50,581 nt of DNA from an uncultured Phycisphaerales bacterium (GTDB lineage Bacteria; Planctomycetota; Phycisphaerae; Phycisphaerales; UBA1924), in NCBI GenBank assembly GCA_937858155.1, contig CALLYM010000219.1:1-50581 (forward strand), given 5' to 3'. This document shows positions 1-7,809 of this stretch, one piece after another (position 1 is the first letter of the stretch; each line of letters opens with the position of its first letter). Made by a program: the position numbers and the translations under genes. Below the pieces are notes generated by a model that was not told where the DNA came from, searched no databases, and saw only the letters and a list, made by a program, of their open reading frames with translations.

Positions 1-29
1 GGTAGTGGGGCGGGGGGCGCACGAATGAA

Positions 30-55
30 AAACTCCCCGCCGGGGCGGGGAGTTT
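30..55 (-). terminator. Intrinsic terminator after infC
   Basis: Read on the minus strand, an 11-bp perfect stem (AACTCCCCGCC, 2-nt centre, GGCGGGGAGTT) runs directly into a T-run (GTTTTTC). It lies 17 nt past the infC stop, so infC transcription probably ends here. Confidence 0.85.
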
Positions 56-71
56 ATGAACCTGCGGTGCT

Positions 72-764
72 TTATTCCTCGTCGCCGTCGTCGTCGCCCT
101 GGGTCGCGGCAACTTCTTCCTCAAGCTGCTCGATGGTCTTTTCTTCCTCGACCTTCTCGCCGCGGGCGATCTTCTCGGCCTTTTCCTTCTCGAGCTTGCG
201 CTTGACAGCATCGACCTTGGCCTTGTCGGGCGCGATGATGATGCTGGCGGACTTGCCCATCCAGCGCGGGGGCTGCTCGACCTTGCCGATGTCGGCGAGG
301 CCGTCGCGGACGTCGGCCAGGTTCTGGAGGCCCAGCTCCTTGTGGGCGATTTCGCGCCCCTTGAAGCGCTGGGTGAACATGACCTTGTGCCCTGCGAGGA
401 GGAAGCGGCGGGCCTGATCGATGCGGACCTGGACGTCGTGGGGGTCGATCTTGACGCTGCGCCCGAGGCGCAGCTCTTTCATTTCGCTGCTTTTGGTCGC
501 GGCGCGTTGCTTGCGCTGCTTCTGGGAGAGTTCGTACTTGTACTTCCCGTAGTCCATGATCTTGCAGACCGGGGGGCGGGCCTCGGGGGAAATCTCCACG
601 AGGTCCATGCCCAGGTCCACGGCGCGACGGATCGCGTCGGACGTCTCCACGACGCCGATCTGCTCGTTGTCCGGGCCGATCACGCGCACCGGCGTGATGC
701 GGATCATGTGGTTGACACGGACACGGGGAGGACCGCTCTGCTCTCGACCGCCGAATCGACTCAT
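72..764 (-). CDS. infC: Translation initiation factor IF-3
   Basis: IF-3 binds the 30S subunit, prevents premature 50S joining and checks initiator tRNA selection. The 230-residue protein has the usual N-domain (INxxIR-like start 'VNHMIRITPVRVIG', 'AVDLGMDLVEISP', 'PPVCKIMDYGKYKYE'), a basic linker and a C-domain ('IDPHDVQVRIDQA', 'FKGREIAHKELG'). It ends in an unusual acidic tail (residues about 200-230, rich in E and D) beyond the normal end. ATG 764 was chosen because GGAAG sits 5 nt upstream and the open frame further upstream is not conserved. The usual partners rpmI and rplT are not seen; a terminator follows 17 nt after the stop. A TATCGT hexamer at 832-837 could be the -10 of its promoter. 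Confidence 0.97.
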   Translation of the reverse strand: MSRFGGREQSGPPRVRVNHMIRITPVRVIGPDNEQIGVVETSDAIRRAVDLGMDLVEISPEARPPVCKIMDYGKYKYELSQKQRKQRAATKSSEMKELRLGRSVKIDPHDVQVRIDQARRFLLAGHKVMFTQRFKGREIAHKELGLQNLADVRDGLADIGKVEQPPRWMGKSASIIIAPDKAKVDAVKRKLEKEKAEKIARGEKVEEEKTIEQLEEEVAATQGDDDGDEE

Positions 765-1071
765 AAGTACTTCCATCTCCTGGCGACACACGGACAACCG
801 CACCGGGCACGCGCCCGGCGCGACAAGATTCACGATACACGGTACCAGCGCGCCCTGCCCGGGGCGCGGTGCGGTTTCGGCCGGAGTTTGCGTGCGCCCA
901 CCGTCATGATGGGCGGGCGCTTGTGGCAGTGGGCGTGGTCATTCGCGGACGGGCTCCGGCGTGGGCACGCGGGACACCCGCGTGTGGACGATGGTAGGGC
1001 ACCACCGGCCCGAGACGGGCCGGCGCAGGAATTCCACGAGGTTTCTATTCTTCATGCGCCGAAAGGCGTGC
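765..1071. other. Intergenic region: infC leader and kinase 3' end
   Basis: No gene is supported in these 307 bases. They hold several GC-rich hairpins: 803-818 (CCGGGC/GCCCGG) in the probable infC leader, 850-867 (GCGCCC/GGGCGC), 896-914 (GCCCA/TGGGC), and 1005-1023 (perfect 8-bp stem, 3-nt loop). The last lies about 50 nt past the kinase stop and may end its transcript, but no T-run follows it. Confidence 0.5.
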
Positions 1072-2541
1072 TCAGCGCCCCATCAGCTGCACCAAGTTGA
1101 AGATCACGCTCAGCACGAGCAGGCCGCCCATGACGGCGAGGTAGAGCTGGTACCGCTTCGCCTCGCCCGCGTCGGCCTTCACGGCGGCCGCGGCGGGGGC
1201 GGTGGCGACGGCATTGGCCTCGGCGGCGGCGAGGGCGGAGAGGTCTGCGTGCCCGAAGTCGCGGTGGGCGATGGGGGGGCTCTTCTTTTCCTTCACCGCG
1301 CGCAGGTCGCCCAGCAGGTCCTTGCAGTTCTGGTAGCGGTCGAGCGGGGCCTTGGCCATCATCATCTCGATGACCTCGGAAAGACCCGCGCTCAGTTTCT
1401 GATAAACATGATCGGGGGGCACAAGCTCGGCCTTCAGGTGCTTGTGCATTACGGCGCTGGGGTTCTTGCCGTCGAAGGGGACCTGGCCGGTGACCATGTG
1501 GTAGATGGTCGCGCCGAGCGAGTAGATGTCGGCGGGGGGGCCGATCTGGAGTTCGCCGCGGATCTGCTCCGGGCTGATGTAGTAGGGCGTGCCGAAGGCC
1601 TTGCCCTGCTCGGCCTCGGCCGCTTCCTTGTCGGAGATGGCGCGGGCAAGGCCCATGTCGGCGAGTTTCGCGACGCCGCCGGTCGTGATCATGATGTTCT
1701 TGGGCTTGACGTCGCGGTGGATCAGCCCGCGCTCGTGGGCGTGGAGGAGCGCCTCGGTGGTCTGGATGGCGAGGTCGACGGCTTCCCCTTCGGGGATGCG
1801 CTTGCGCTTCACGATTTCGTCGTACACGGTGGTGCCGTCGACGAACTCCATGACGAAGAAGTGATACTCGCCCGCCTTGCCCACGTCGTAGGCCTGCACG
1901 ATGTTGGGGTGGTTGAGCTGGGCGGCGGCGCGGCCCTCGGCGTAGAAGCGCTCGATGAACTGCTTGTTGCTCGTGAACTTCTTGGGCAGCACCTTGATGG
2001 CGACCATGCGGTCGAGGCTGATCTGCTTGGCCTTGTAGACCGTCGCCATCGCGCCCGCGCCGAGCTTGCTGATGATCTTGAACCCGGGGATCTTCTGGCC
2101 CGCCTTCTCGGCGAGGGCCTGCTCGCGCAACCGCTCCATCTGGCGGCGCGTGATGAACTCGTTGTCGACAAGAAGCTCGGCCAAGGACTTCTGGTTGAGG
2201 TCCACCTGCTCGGCGCGGGCCCGCGTCAAGCACTGCTGGACTTCCTCCAGCGTTGCAAAGCCCTGGTCCAGCACGAGGCGTCCCACCACACTGTCGATGT
2301 TGCTCGCGCTCTTGGCGACCTCGTTGAGCACTTCCTCGGTGGTCGGCACCGCCGGCCCCGTTGAGCCCATCGCGGGCCCGCTGGCGGCGTTCACGCGCGA
2401 CCCGTTCGCAGCCCCACGGGATCCCCCCGCGCCGACCACGCCGGCCTGCTGGCTTCCGCTCAGGCGAGAGGTCTCGGCGAGGGAGTCCTTGGCCGGTACC
2501 CCTGAGCCGCCAACACCGGAATTTCCACGGTTTTCGTCCAT
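1072..2541 (-). CDS. Membrane-anchored Ser/Thr protein kinase
   Basis: A Hanks-type kinase of about 489 residues. A low-complexity N-terminal region (1-60) and a helical segment (about 65-148) precede the kinase domain at about 152-415. That domain has the glycine-rich loop 'LGAGAMATVYKA', the VAIK lysine (K183), catalytic 'HRDVKPKN' (275-282), 'DMG' instead of DFG (295-297) and 'GTPYYISPEQ'. One C-terminal membrane helix (about 466-486) follows a linker, so the kinase should face the cytoplasm. The start is uncertain: ATG 2541 is shown, but ATGs at 2652 and 2688 are in frame and none has a clear ribosome binding site. Substrates are unknown. Confidence 0.9.
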   Translation of the reverse strand: MDENRGNSGVGGSGVPAKDSLAETSRLSGSQQAGVVGAGGSRGAANGSRVNAASGPAMGSTGPAVPTTEEVLNEVAKSASNIDSVVGRLVLDQGFATLEEVQQCLTRARAEQVDLNQKSLAELLVDNEFITRRQMERLREQALAEKAGQKIPGFKIISKLGAGAMATVYKAKQISLDRMVAIKVLPKKFTSNKQFIERFYAEGRAAAQLNHPNIVQAYDVGKAGEYHFFVMEFVDGTTVYDEIVKRKRIPEGEAVDLAIQTTEALLHAHERGLIHRDVKPKNIMITTGGVAKLADMGLARAISDKEAAEAEQGKAFGTPYYISPEQIRGELQIGPPADIYSLGATIYHMVTGQVPFDGKNPSAVMHKHLKAELVPPDHVYQKLSAGLSEVIEMMMAKAPLDRYQNCKDLLGDLRAVKEKKSPPIAHRDFGHADLSALAAAEANAVATAPAAAAVKADAGEAKRYQLYLAVMGGLLVLSVIFNLVQLMGR

Positions 2542-2999
2542 AGCAGCCGCCGACCCGCCTACCTGGGGAACGTCCAGTACCGACCGATCCCCCGCTCCCG
2601 ATTCGACGTTCGGGGGTTCGGACTTTCGAAGAGGATGCGTCGGCAGGCCCATTCTACCCCAAACGTCCCCGGAGACAGGAAAGGGCATCCCCACGGAGGA
2701 CAAAGTCAGAATTGACAAGATTCTGTACGGGTGGTTGGTGGCGCAGGTTCCGCGGGAAGGCGGGCAATGCGGCGGCGAACCAGGCGTGCGTGGGCACTGA
2801 ATCGGGTGTTATAGCACCTAGAAGGACACACCCTCTTGACATCTCCACAAACATCCGTTCTACTAGTGTTCAGTTGTCTGCCCTTGGCTGCAACTCCGGG
2901 CCGCGAAGCGGCGCATGGATTGCGGGCAGGGGGTGTGGGGGTCTGAGCGCTGCCCGTTCTGGGCGGTGCTGGTTCGGTCATTCGGCTGGAGGCCAATCC
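2542..2999. other. Divergent intergenic region with pseudopilin leader
   Basis: These 458 bases lie between the kinase and the first pseudopilin gene. Part may encode a longer kinase N-terminus if an upstream start is used. The right half holds a sigma70-type promoter and a leader of about 130 nt with a GCCGC-GAA-GCGGC hairpin (2900-2912) enclosed by a CTGCCC/GGGCAG pair (2878-2883 with 2923-2928). No other gene is supported. Confidence 0.6.
2836..2864 (+). promoter_or_regulatory. Sigma70-type promoter of the pseudopilin cluster
   Basis: A perfect -35 TTGACA (2836-2841) is followed after 17 nt by TCTACT (2859-2864), which matches the -10 consensus at 4 of 6 positions. The expected start near 2871 gives a leader of about 130 nt to the first pseudopilin ATG. 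Confidence 0.65.
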
Positions 3000-4004
3000 A
3001 TGAAGTCCCGCACGAGCCGTGGGTTCACGCTGATCGAGTTGTTGGTAGTCATTGCGATCATCGCACTGCTCATTTCGATCCTGCTGCCCGCGATCGGGAA
3101 GATGCGCATCGTCGCTTGGAAGATCAAGTCGCTTTCGAACATCCGGAGCATTTGCTTTGCTGCCGCTACGTACCAGGAGGCGTACCAGGGTTGGCTACCC
3201 CTGTTCCCGCCCAAGACCGGTCGCGGCATGCTGCCGGAGTTCATCCCAAACTCCAGCCCCATGCAACGGAACGCCCTGAACGGCTATTGCACATGGACCT
3301 TCGCTGGGAAGAACCCCCGCGGGCAGAACAGCGCAGGCGTGCAGACATGGCCGACATACTTTGGCGGCATCTTTGACATCGAGGCGGCGGACCGTCCGCT
3401 CAACGCATACCTCACGAATCAGCCGTTCAACGCTCCGGACGCTCCGCAGTTGATGGCGGCGAACGCGCCAGAGCGTGAAAAGGCCGTGATGCCTGTGATG
3501 CACGATCCGAGCGACAAACTCGGGCACCAGTGGGGCGGGGGCGGCAACCCGCCGATGGGCGGATGGCCTAATCCCAATGCGCTTGACCCCGCGACGGGTC
3601 AGGTCTCTTGCTATGACGACGTCGGAACTTCGTACCAGTTCAACGTGAAGTGGCACGACCAACTGGTGGGCGACCCAACTGGGCCGGCGCCGGGCCAGCA
3701 GTTCGGCACGGGCGGGATGCTCAACTATTACCTCGGGCTCCGGCGATTGCGGGCGGCTGACAGCTTCAACCCGTCCAAGTTCGCCTGGCTGCACGATGAG
3801 TACGCGGACATCATCGTGTACAACACGAGTGCCACGTACCAGATCAAGAACGGCTACGGCGATTACAACCGCTCCGTCATGGGTTTCATGGATGGACACG
3901 CGGGGTATATCCGCGTCCGGTCCGGCAACCTGCAGACCCCACCGTTCGACAATTCGTTCCTCAACGACGACTACCAGTTCATCTTCCCGTGGCTGCGGCG
4001 ATAA
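3000..4004 (+). CDS. Type II pseudopilin-like protein, paralogue 1
   Basis: This 334-residue protein starts with a prepilin signal ('RGFTLIELLVVIAII'): G at -1, F at +1 and E at +5, followed by one hydrophobic helix. Prepilin peptidase should cut and methylate it, and it should be exported to the envelope. The C-terminal part is a large planctomycete-type domain with 'HDPSDKLGHQ', 'CYDDVGTSYQFNVKW', 'FAWLHDEYADI' and a terminal 'MGFMDGHA'. All of these recur in the next two genes. ATG 3000 has GGAGG 7 nt upstream. Whether it is a filament subunit or another surface protein cannot be told from the sequence. Confidence 0.9.
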   Translation: MKSRTSRGFTLIELLVVIAIIALLISILLPAIGKMRIVAWKIKSLSNIRSICFAAATYQEAYQGWLPLFPPKTGRGMLPEFIPNSSPMQRNALNGYCTWTFAGKNPRGQNSAGVQTWPTYFGGIFDIEAADRPLNAYLTNQPFNAPDAPQLMAANAPEREKAVMPVMHDPSDKLGHQWGGGGNPPMGGWPNPNALDPATGQVSCYDDVGTSYQFNVKWHDQLVGDPTGPAPGQQFGTGGMLNYYLGLRRLRAADSFNPSKFAWLHDEYADIIVYNTSATYQIKNGYGDYNRSVMGFMDGHAGYIRVRSGNLQTPPFDNSFLNDDYQFIFPWLRR

Positions 4005-4046
4005 GCTGCGCTTTCGTGAGACTGAACTCAAGTCTGGAGGCTGTTC

Positions 4047-5051
4047 ATGAAGTTCCGAGCAGGCCGAGGATTCACGCTAATCGAGTTGCTTGTGGTGATT
4101 GCGGTGATCGCCCTGCTGATTTCGCTGCTGCTGCCCGCGCTGGGCAAGATGCGGCTGGTGGCGAGGAAGGCGATCTCGCTGTCGAACATCCGGCAGATCT
4201 GCATCTCCGCCAACGCGTACGCGACGGACAACAAGGGCTGGTACCCCATCCTGCTCGCGCACAACAACAGCCTGCCCGGGTACACCAACAACCGCGGCCA
4301 CCTGCCGGACAGGCGGCCCGACACCAACGCAGAGACGCTGGCGGACGGCTGGGCGACTTGGACGTTTGGCGGTAAGAACACCAACGGCTACTGGACACCG
4401 GCGTACACGGATTGGGAGGCGGTGGACCGCCCGCTCAACCCGTACCTGATGGACAACATCGCGGGGCCGGGGCCCGGGCAGGTGATGGCCGCGAACGCGC
4501 CGGACCGCAACACGCTCCAGATTCCCGTGTTCCACGACCCCAGTGACAAGATCGGGCACCAGCGTGGTTGGGACACCGGCTCCTTTGACCCTGCCACCGG
4601 CGCCCCGCTCAACAACAACCACCCCAACATCCCGGCCAATGCCCGGTCGCTTATCTCCTGCTACGACGATGTCGGGACGAGCTACCAGTACAACGCCAAG
4701 TGGCACGAGCAGTTGACGACGGGTCCGGGGGCGCTCTACCCGGGCGGTTCCGCCAGCAACCCCAACTTCACGCGCGCGTTCCGGCTCGGCATCCGGCGCA
4801 TCCGCACGGCCGACACGTTCTCACCCTCTCTCTTCGCATGGGTGCACGACGAGTACGCGGACATCACGGTCTACAGCAACAACGCGTCGTCGCAGATCAA
4901 GAACGGCTATGGCGACTTCAACAAGTCGGTCATGGGGTTCATGGACGCCCACGCTCGGTACACGCTCATCCGCCCGGGTCGTACCACTGAATCGTACCGG
5001 AACAGCGACTACACGTTCATCTTCGACGACCTGCGGTCGCCGGGGCTGTGA
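4047..5051 (+). CDS. Type II pseudopilin-like protein, paralogue 2
   Basis: 334 residues with the prepilin signal 'RGFTLIELLVVIAVI' (cleavage G/F, E at +5) and the same large domain as its neighbours: 'FHDPSDKIGHQ', 'CYDDVGTSYQYNAKW', 'FAWVHDEYADI', 'VMGFMDAHA'. GGAGG lies 6 nt before the ATG. The 42-nt gap after paralogue 1 suggests co-transcription from the promoter at 2836. It differs mainly in a middle loop rich in N and P (residues about 175-205), so the three copies have diverged and are not recent duplicates. Confidence 0.9.
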   Translation: MKFRAGRGFTLIELLVVIAVIALLISLLLPALGKMRLVARKAISLSNIRQICISANAYATDNKGWYPILLAHNNSLPGYTNNRGHLPDRRPDTNAETLADGWATWTFGGKNTNGYWTPAYTDWEAVDRPLNPYLMDNIAGPGPGQVMAANAPDRNTLQIPVFHDPSDKIGHQRGWDTGSFDPATGAPLNNNHPNIPANARSLISCYDDVGTSYQYNAKWHEQLTTGPGALYPGGSASNPNFTRAFRLGIRRIRTADTFSPSLFAWVHDEYADITVYSNNASSQIKNGYGDFNKSVMGFMDAHARYTLIRPGRTTESYRNSDYTFIFDDLRSPGL

Positions 5052-5147
5052 ATCCTTGCGCGATGATCAGCCTGCCCTGCGGATAGCGTGTTCCGCGCAG
5101 TCATACTGTGGGCCTGCACCAACGTCGCCCTGCACGATGGAGTTTCC

Positions 5148-6083
5148 ATGCGCCGCGCCTTTACGCTTATTGAACTTCTTGTCGTGATCGCCGTGCTGGC
5201 GTTGCTCATCGCCCTGCTGCTGCCTGCTGTAGGGAGCATGCGTCTGAGTGGGTGGCGGACGGTTTCATCGGCCAACCTGCACAACATCGTGGTGGCGGGC
5301 TTTGTGTACCAGGATTCGCAGAAGGGTTACCTGCCGTGCTTCCCGGCGTTCCAGGAACGCGGGATGATGCCCGAGTTCTATCCCGGCACCACGACCCGCA
5401 TCCCGCTCTCGGCGTACTGCACGTGGACGTTTGGGGGGAAGAACCCACGCGGGTTCTGGGCGGGCACCGCGCAGGGGTTCTTTGATGTGGAAGCCGCGGA
5501 CCGCCCCCTCAACGCGTTCCTGACGGACTCGGCGATCTGGGCGCCGCCCATCCCCGAGACGCTGCCCGCGAACGCGGACGAGAGAAAGACCTTGCAGATC
5601 CCCGTGTTCCGCGACCCGAGCGACAAGCGCGGCCACCAGCGGAACTGGCCGAACCCCAACGTGGCCAGCGTGCAGGAGGGCGACATCGCGACGTGCTACG
5701 ACGACGTGGGCACGTCGTACCAGTTCAACGTCAAGTGGTTTGACCAGCTGTGCCTTCCGCAGACACCCCAGCAGGTGCTGGGCTCCCAGATCGCGATGCA
5801 GAAGTGGTACCAGGGGTTGCGGCGACTGCGCGCGGCGGATGCGTTCACCCCCTCGCGGTTTGCGTGGATCCATGACGAATACGCGGACATCACGGTGTAC
5901 AACACCAACCCGCTGGTGCAGGTCCGCAACGGGTACAAGGACTTCAACAAGTCGATGATGGGGTACATGGACGGGCACGTGGCGTACACCAAGCTCCGCC
6001 CGGGTGGACAACTGACCCCCGAGGACGACAACTCGTTCATCAACAGCGATTACCAGTTTGTGTTCCTGGACCTGCGGCAGTGA
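5148..6083 (+). CDS. Type II pseudopilin-like protein, paralogue 3
   Basis: 311 residues, third member of the tandem set, with 'FRDPSDKRGHQ', 'CYDDVGTSYQFNVKW', 'FAWIHDEYADI' and 'MMGYMDGHV'. Its signal reads 'MRRAFTLIELLVV', so the residue before the cleavage site is Ala rather than Gly. Prepilin peptidases tolerate this less well, so processing may be slower. ATG 5148 follows GGAG by 5 nt; the 20-codon upstream extension would spoil the short prepilin leader. The gene ends 2 bp from the convergent threonylcarbamoyl-AMP synthase gene, with no terminator between them. Confidence 0.88.
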   Translation: MRRAFTLIELLVVIAVLALLIALLLPAVGSMRLSGWRTVSSANLHNIVVAGFVYQDSQKGYLPCFPAFQERGMMPEFYPGTTTRIPLSAYCTWTFGGKNPRGFWAGTAQGFFDVEAADRPLNAFLTDSAIWAPPIPETLPANADERKTLQIPVFRDPSDKRGHQRNWPNPNVASVQEGDIATCYDDVGTSYQFNVKWFDQLCLPQTPQQVLGSQIAMQKWYQGLRRLRAADAFTPSRFAWIHDEYADITVYNTNPLVQVRNGYKDFNKSMMGYMDGHVAYTKLRPGGQLTPEDDNSFINSDYQFVFLDLRQ

Positions 6084-6084
6084 T

Positions 6085-7068
6085 TCAGGCCGTGGCCCTG
6101 CCCAGGCGGTCACGGAGCGCATCCCACAGCGGGCCGGTGGCGTCGGGGCGGACGATGGCGATGACCCCCGCGCCGCGAGCATCGGCATCGCGGAGCGCGG
6201 CGTAGATGGCTGTGGCGTAGGCGTGGGGGTCTGTCGGGAGCGGGATGACTTCGTGAGGGGTCGCCGGGGACATGGGGGTGTGCGTGAGGAGAACGACCTT
6301 TCCCACCGCGCGCCGGACAAATGCGGGCGCTTCCGCCGCCGACACCAACACCGCCCGTGTACGAGGGGCGTAGTGCTTTTCGAGGAGGCCCGGGCTGTCG
6401 AGCGTGGCCGACGCCGAGCCATCTGTCGCGCGTGCCGCGTCGCGGGAAAAGTCCGCATCTCGAACGACCTCGCCGAGTGTCCGCCCGACTTCTTCGGCAG
6501 AAGTGAGGCCCGGCCGCAGCACGCGGGGCGGGCGCGTGGCGAGCATAACCACCGTGCTCTCGATGCCGCCCTTGCAGGGCCCGCCGTCGAGCACGAAGAC
6601 ACTGTTGCCGAACTCCGCGCGGACATGGTCGGCGGTGGTGGGCGAGACATGGCCCGAGGCGTTGGCGCTGGGGCCGACGATGGGGCAGGCCAGCTCGCGG
6701 ATCAGCGCAAGGGTGAGGGGGTGGTCCGGGCAGCGGACAGCGACGTTGGGCGAGCCGGCGGTGACAATGTCCGGGATGCGGTCGCCCTTGGGGAGCACGA
6801 TGGAGAGGGGCCCGGGCCAGAAGGCGTGGCTGAGGCGCGACGCTTCGTTGGTCCAGTCCTTCACAACTTCGCGGGCCATGGCCTCGTCACAGACGTGGAC
6901 GATGAGCGGGTTGCTGGATGGACGACCCTTGAGCGCGAAGACCTTCGCGACGGCGGCCGCGTCGTAGGCGTTTGCGCCCAGGCCGTAGACCGTCTCCGTG
7001 GGGAATGCCACCAGCTGTCCTGCGCGGAGGGCGTCGGCGGCGGCCTTGACTTCTGGTGCCCCGGTCAT
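6085..7068 (-). CDS. Threonylcarbamoyl-AMP synthase (Sua5/TsaC family)
   Basis: It makes threonylcarbamoyl-AMP from threonine, bicarbonate and ATP, the first step of t6A formation at position 37 of ANN-reading tRNAs. The 327-residue protein has the YrdC fold ('GQLVAFPTETVYGLG', 'KGRPSSNPLIVHV', 'PNVAVRCPDHPL', 'GPSANASG') and a C-terminal Sua5 domain, so it is the long Sua5 type. The start at 7068 is chosen because TATCCT ends 6 nt before it (leaderless layout) and because the longer frame would run into the upstream gene. It lies 28 nt after the membrane-protein gene. Confidence 0.95.
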   Translation of the reverse strand: MTGAPEVKAAADALRAGQLVAFPTETVYGLGANAYDAAAVAKVFALKGRPSSNPLIVHVCDEAMAREVVKDWTNEASRLSHAFWPGPLSIVLPKGDRIPDIVTAGSPNVAVRCPDHPLTLALIRELACPIVGPSANASGHVSPTTADHVRAEFGNSVFVLDGGPCKGGIESTVVMLATRPPRVLRPGLTSAEEVGRTLGEVVRDADFSRDAARATDGSASATLDSPGLLEKHYAPRTRAVLVSAAEAPAFVRRAVGKVVLLTHTPMSPATPHEVIPLPTDPHAYATAIYAALRDADARGAGVIAIVRPDATGPLWDALRDRLGRATA

Positions 7069-7074
7069 GGGCAA

Positions 7075-7080
7075 AGGATA
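7075..7080 (-). promoter_or_regulatory. -10-like hexamer before the Sua5 gene
   Basis: TATCCT on the minus strand, 6 nt (TTGCCC) before the ATG at 7068; no Shine-Dalgarno sequence. Candidate leaderless promoter internal to the minus-strand cluster. Confidence 0.5.
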
Positions 7081-7096
7081 TGGGCAAAAATGCTGG

Positions 7097-7765
7097 TCAG
7101 GCAGCGAAGAGTTCCGGCGTCGTTCGGGCGAGGATCTGGGCGGGGGCATCAAGCATGGGGGGAAGGAGTTTCACTGCGGTGGCGCGCGGGACGTAGACCT
7201 GCAGCAGGCCCTGCGTGACGCGGATGGACCAGTCCCTGGGCGTACTGAGCAGCCATTCCTGCAGCGCCGGGGTGAGGAGGACCAGCGCGAAGTTCTCATC
7301 GTCGGTGGTCACCTGGAACGCCTTGTTGAAGGCCTCGCTGTCCAGCTGCATGCCCTTCTTTCCCAGGAGGCCCTGCAGTTTGTTCCAAAGGGTGACGCGG
7401 GTGATGGCGGTCGTGGCCCACGTGGGTGGGACGGGCGTCACGACCATCGTGTGCGTGTAAGTGCGGCGGCTCTTGCCCGCGCCGCGGGAGTACGAGTGCT
7501 CGACGATCCACAGCGGCGGCTTGGCGGTGGCGGCTTCCGCTGCCCACTTGACGCCGCCGGGACCGTCCTTCAGTTCGGGCGGGTTGCCGATGGCGTCGAG
7601 CGCTGCGGCCTTCTGCTCCTGAGTTGGTTTGATCCAGATGCTGTCGCCGCGCGATGTGAACAGGGCCTCGATGGCCTTCTTGCGCTTGTGCTCAACCCAC
7701 GCGACGAGCGCGATGAGGCCGATGACCAAGGCCGCGATGCCGCCGATGAGGAGGAACTTTTCCAT
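7097..7765 (-). CDS. Hypothetical membrane-anchored protein
   Basis: I do not recognise a family. The 222-residue product starts with one strong membrane helix (residues about 4-24), followed by a basic stretch ('EHKRKKAIE') that suggests N-out/C-in topology. The remaining 190 residues form a soluble domain with no clear catalytic motif; conserved-looking parts are 'LWIVEHSYSRGAGKS' and 'ENFALVLLTPALQEW'. It sits 44 nt after kdsA and 28 nt before the Sua5 gene on the same strand, so it could be co-transcribed with either. The ATG has no good ribosome binding site. Confidence 0.75.
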   Translation of the reverse strand: MEKFLLIGGIAALVIGLIALVAWVEHKRKKAIEALFTSRGDSIWIKPTQEQKAAALDAIGNPPELKDGPGGVKWAAEAATAKPPLWIVEHSYSRGAGKSRRTYTHTMVVTPVPPTWATTAITRVTLWNKLQGLLGKKGMQLDSEAFNKAFQVTTDDENFALVLLTPALQEWLLSTPRDWSIRVTQGLLQVYVPRATAVKLLPPMLDAPAQILARTTPELFAA

Positions 7766-7809
7766 GGTGAGCCGGGGCGCTTCGCGGACCCTGGGGTGCC
7801 ATCTTCACA

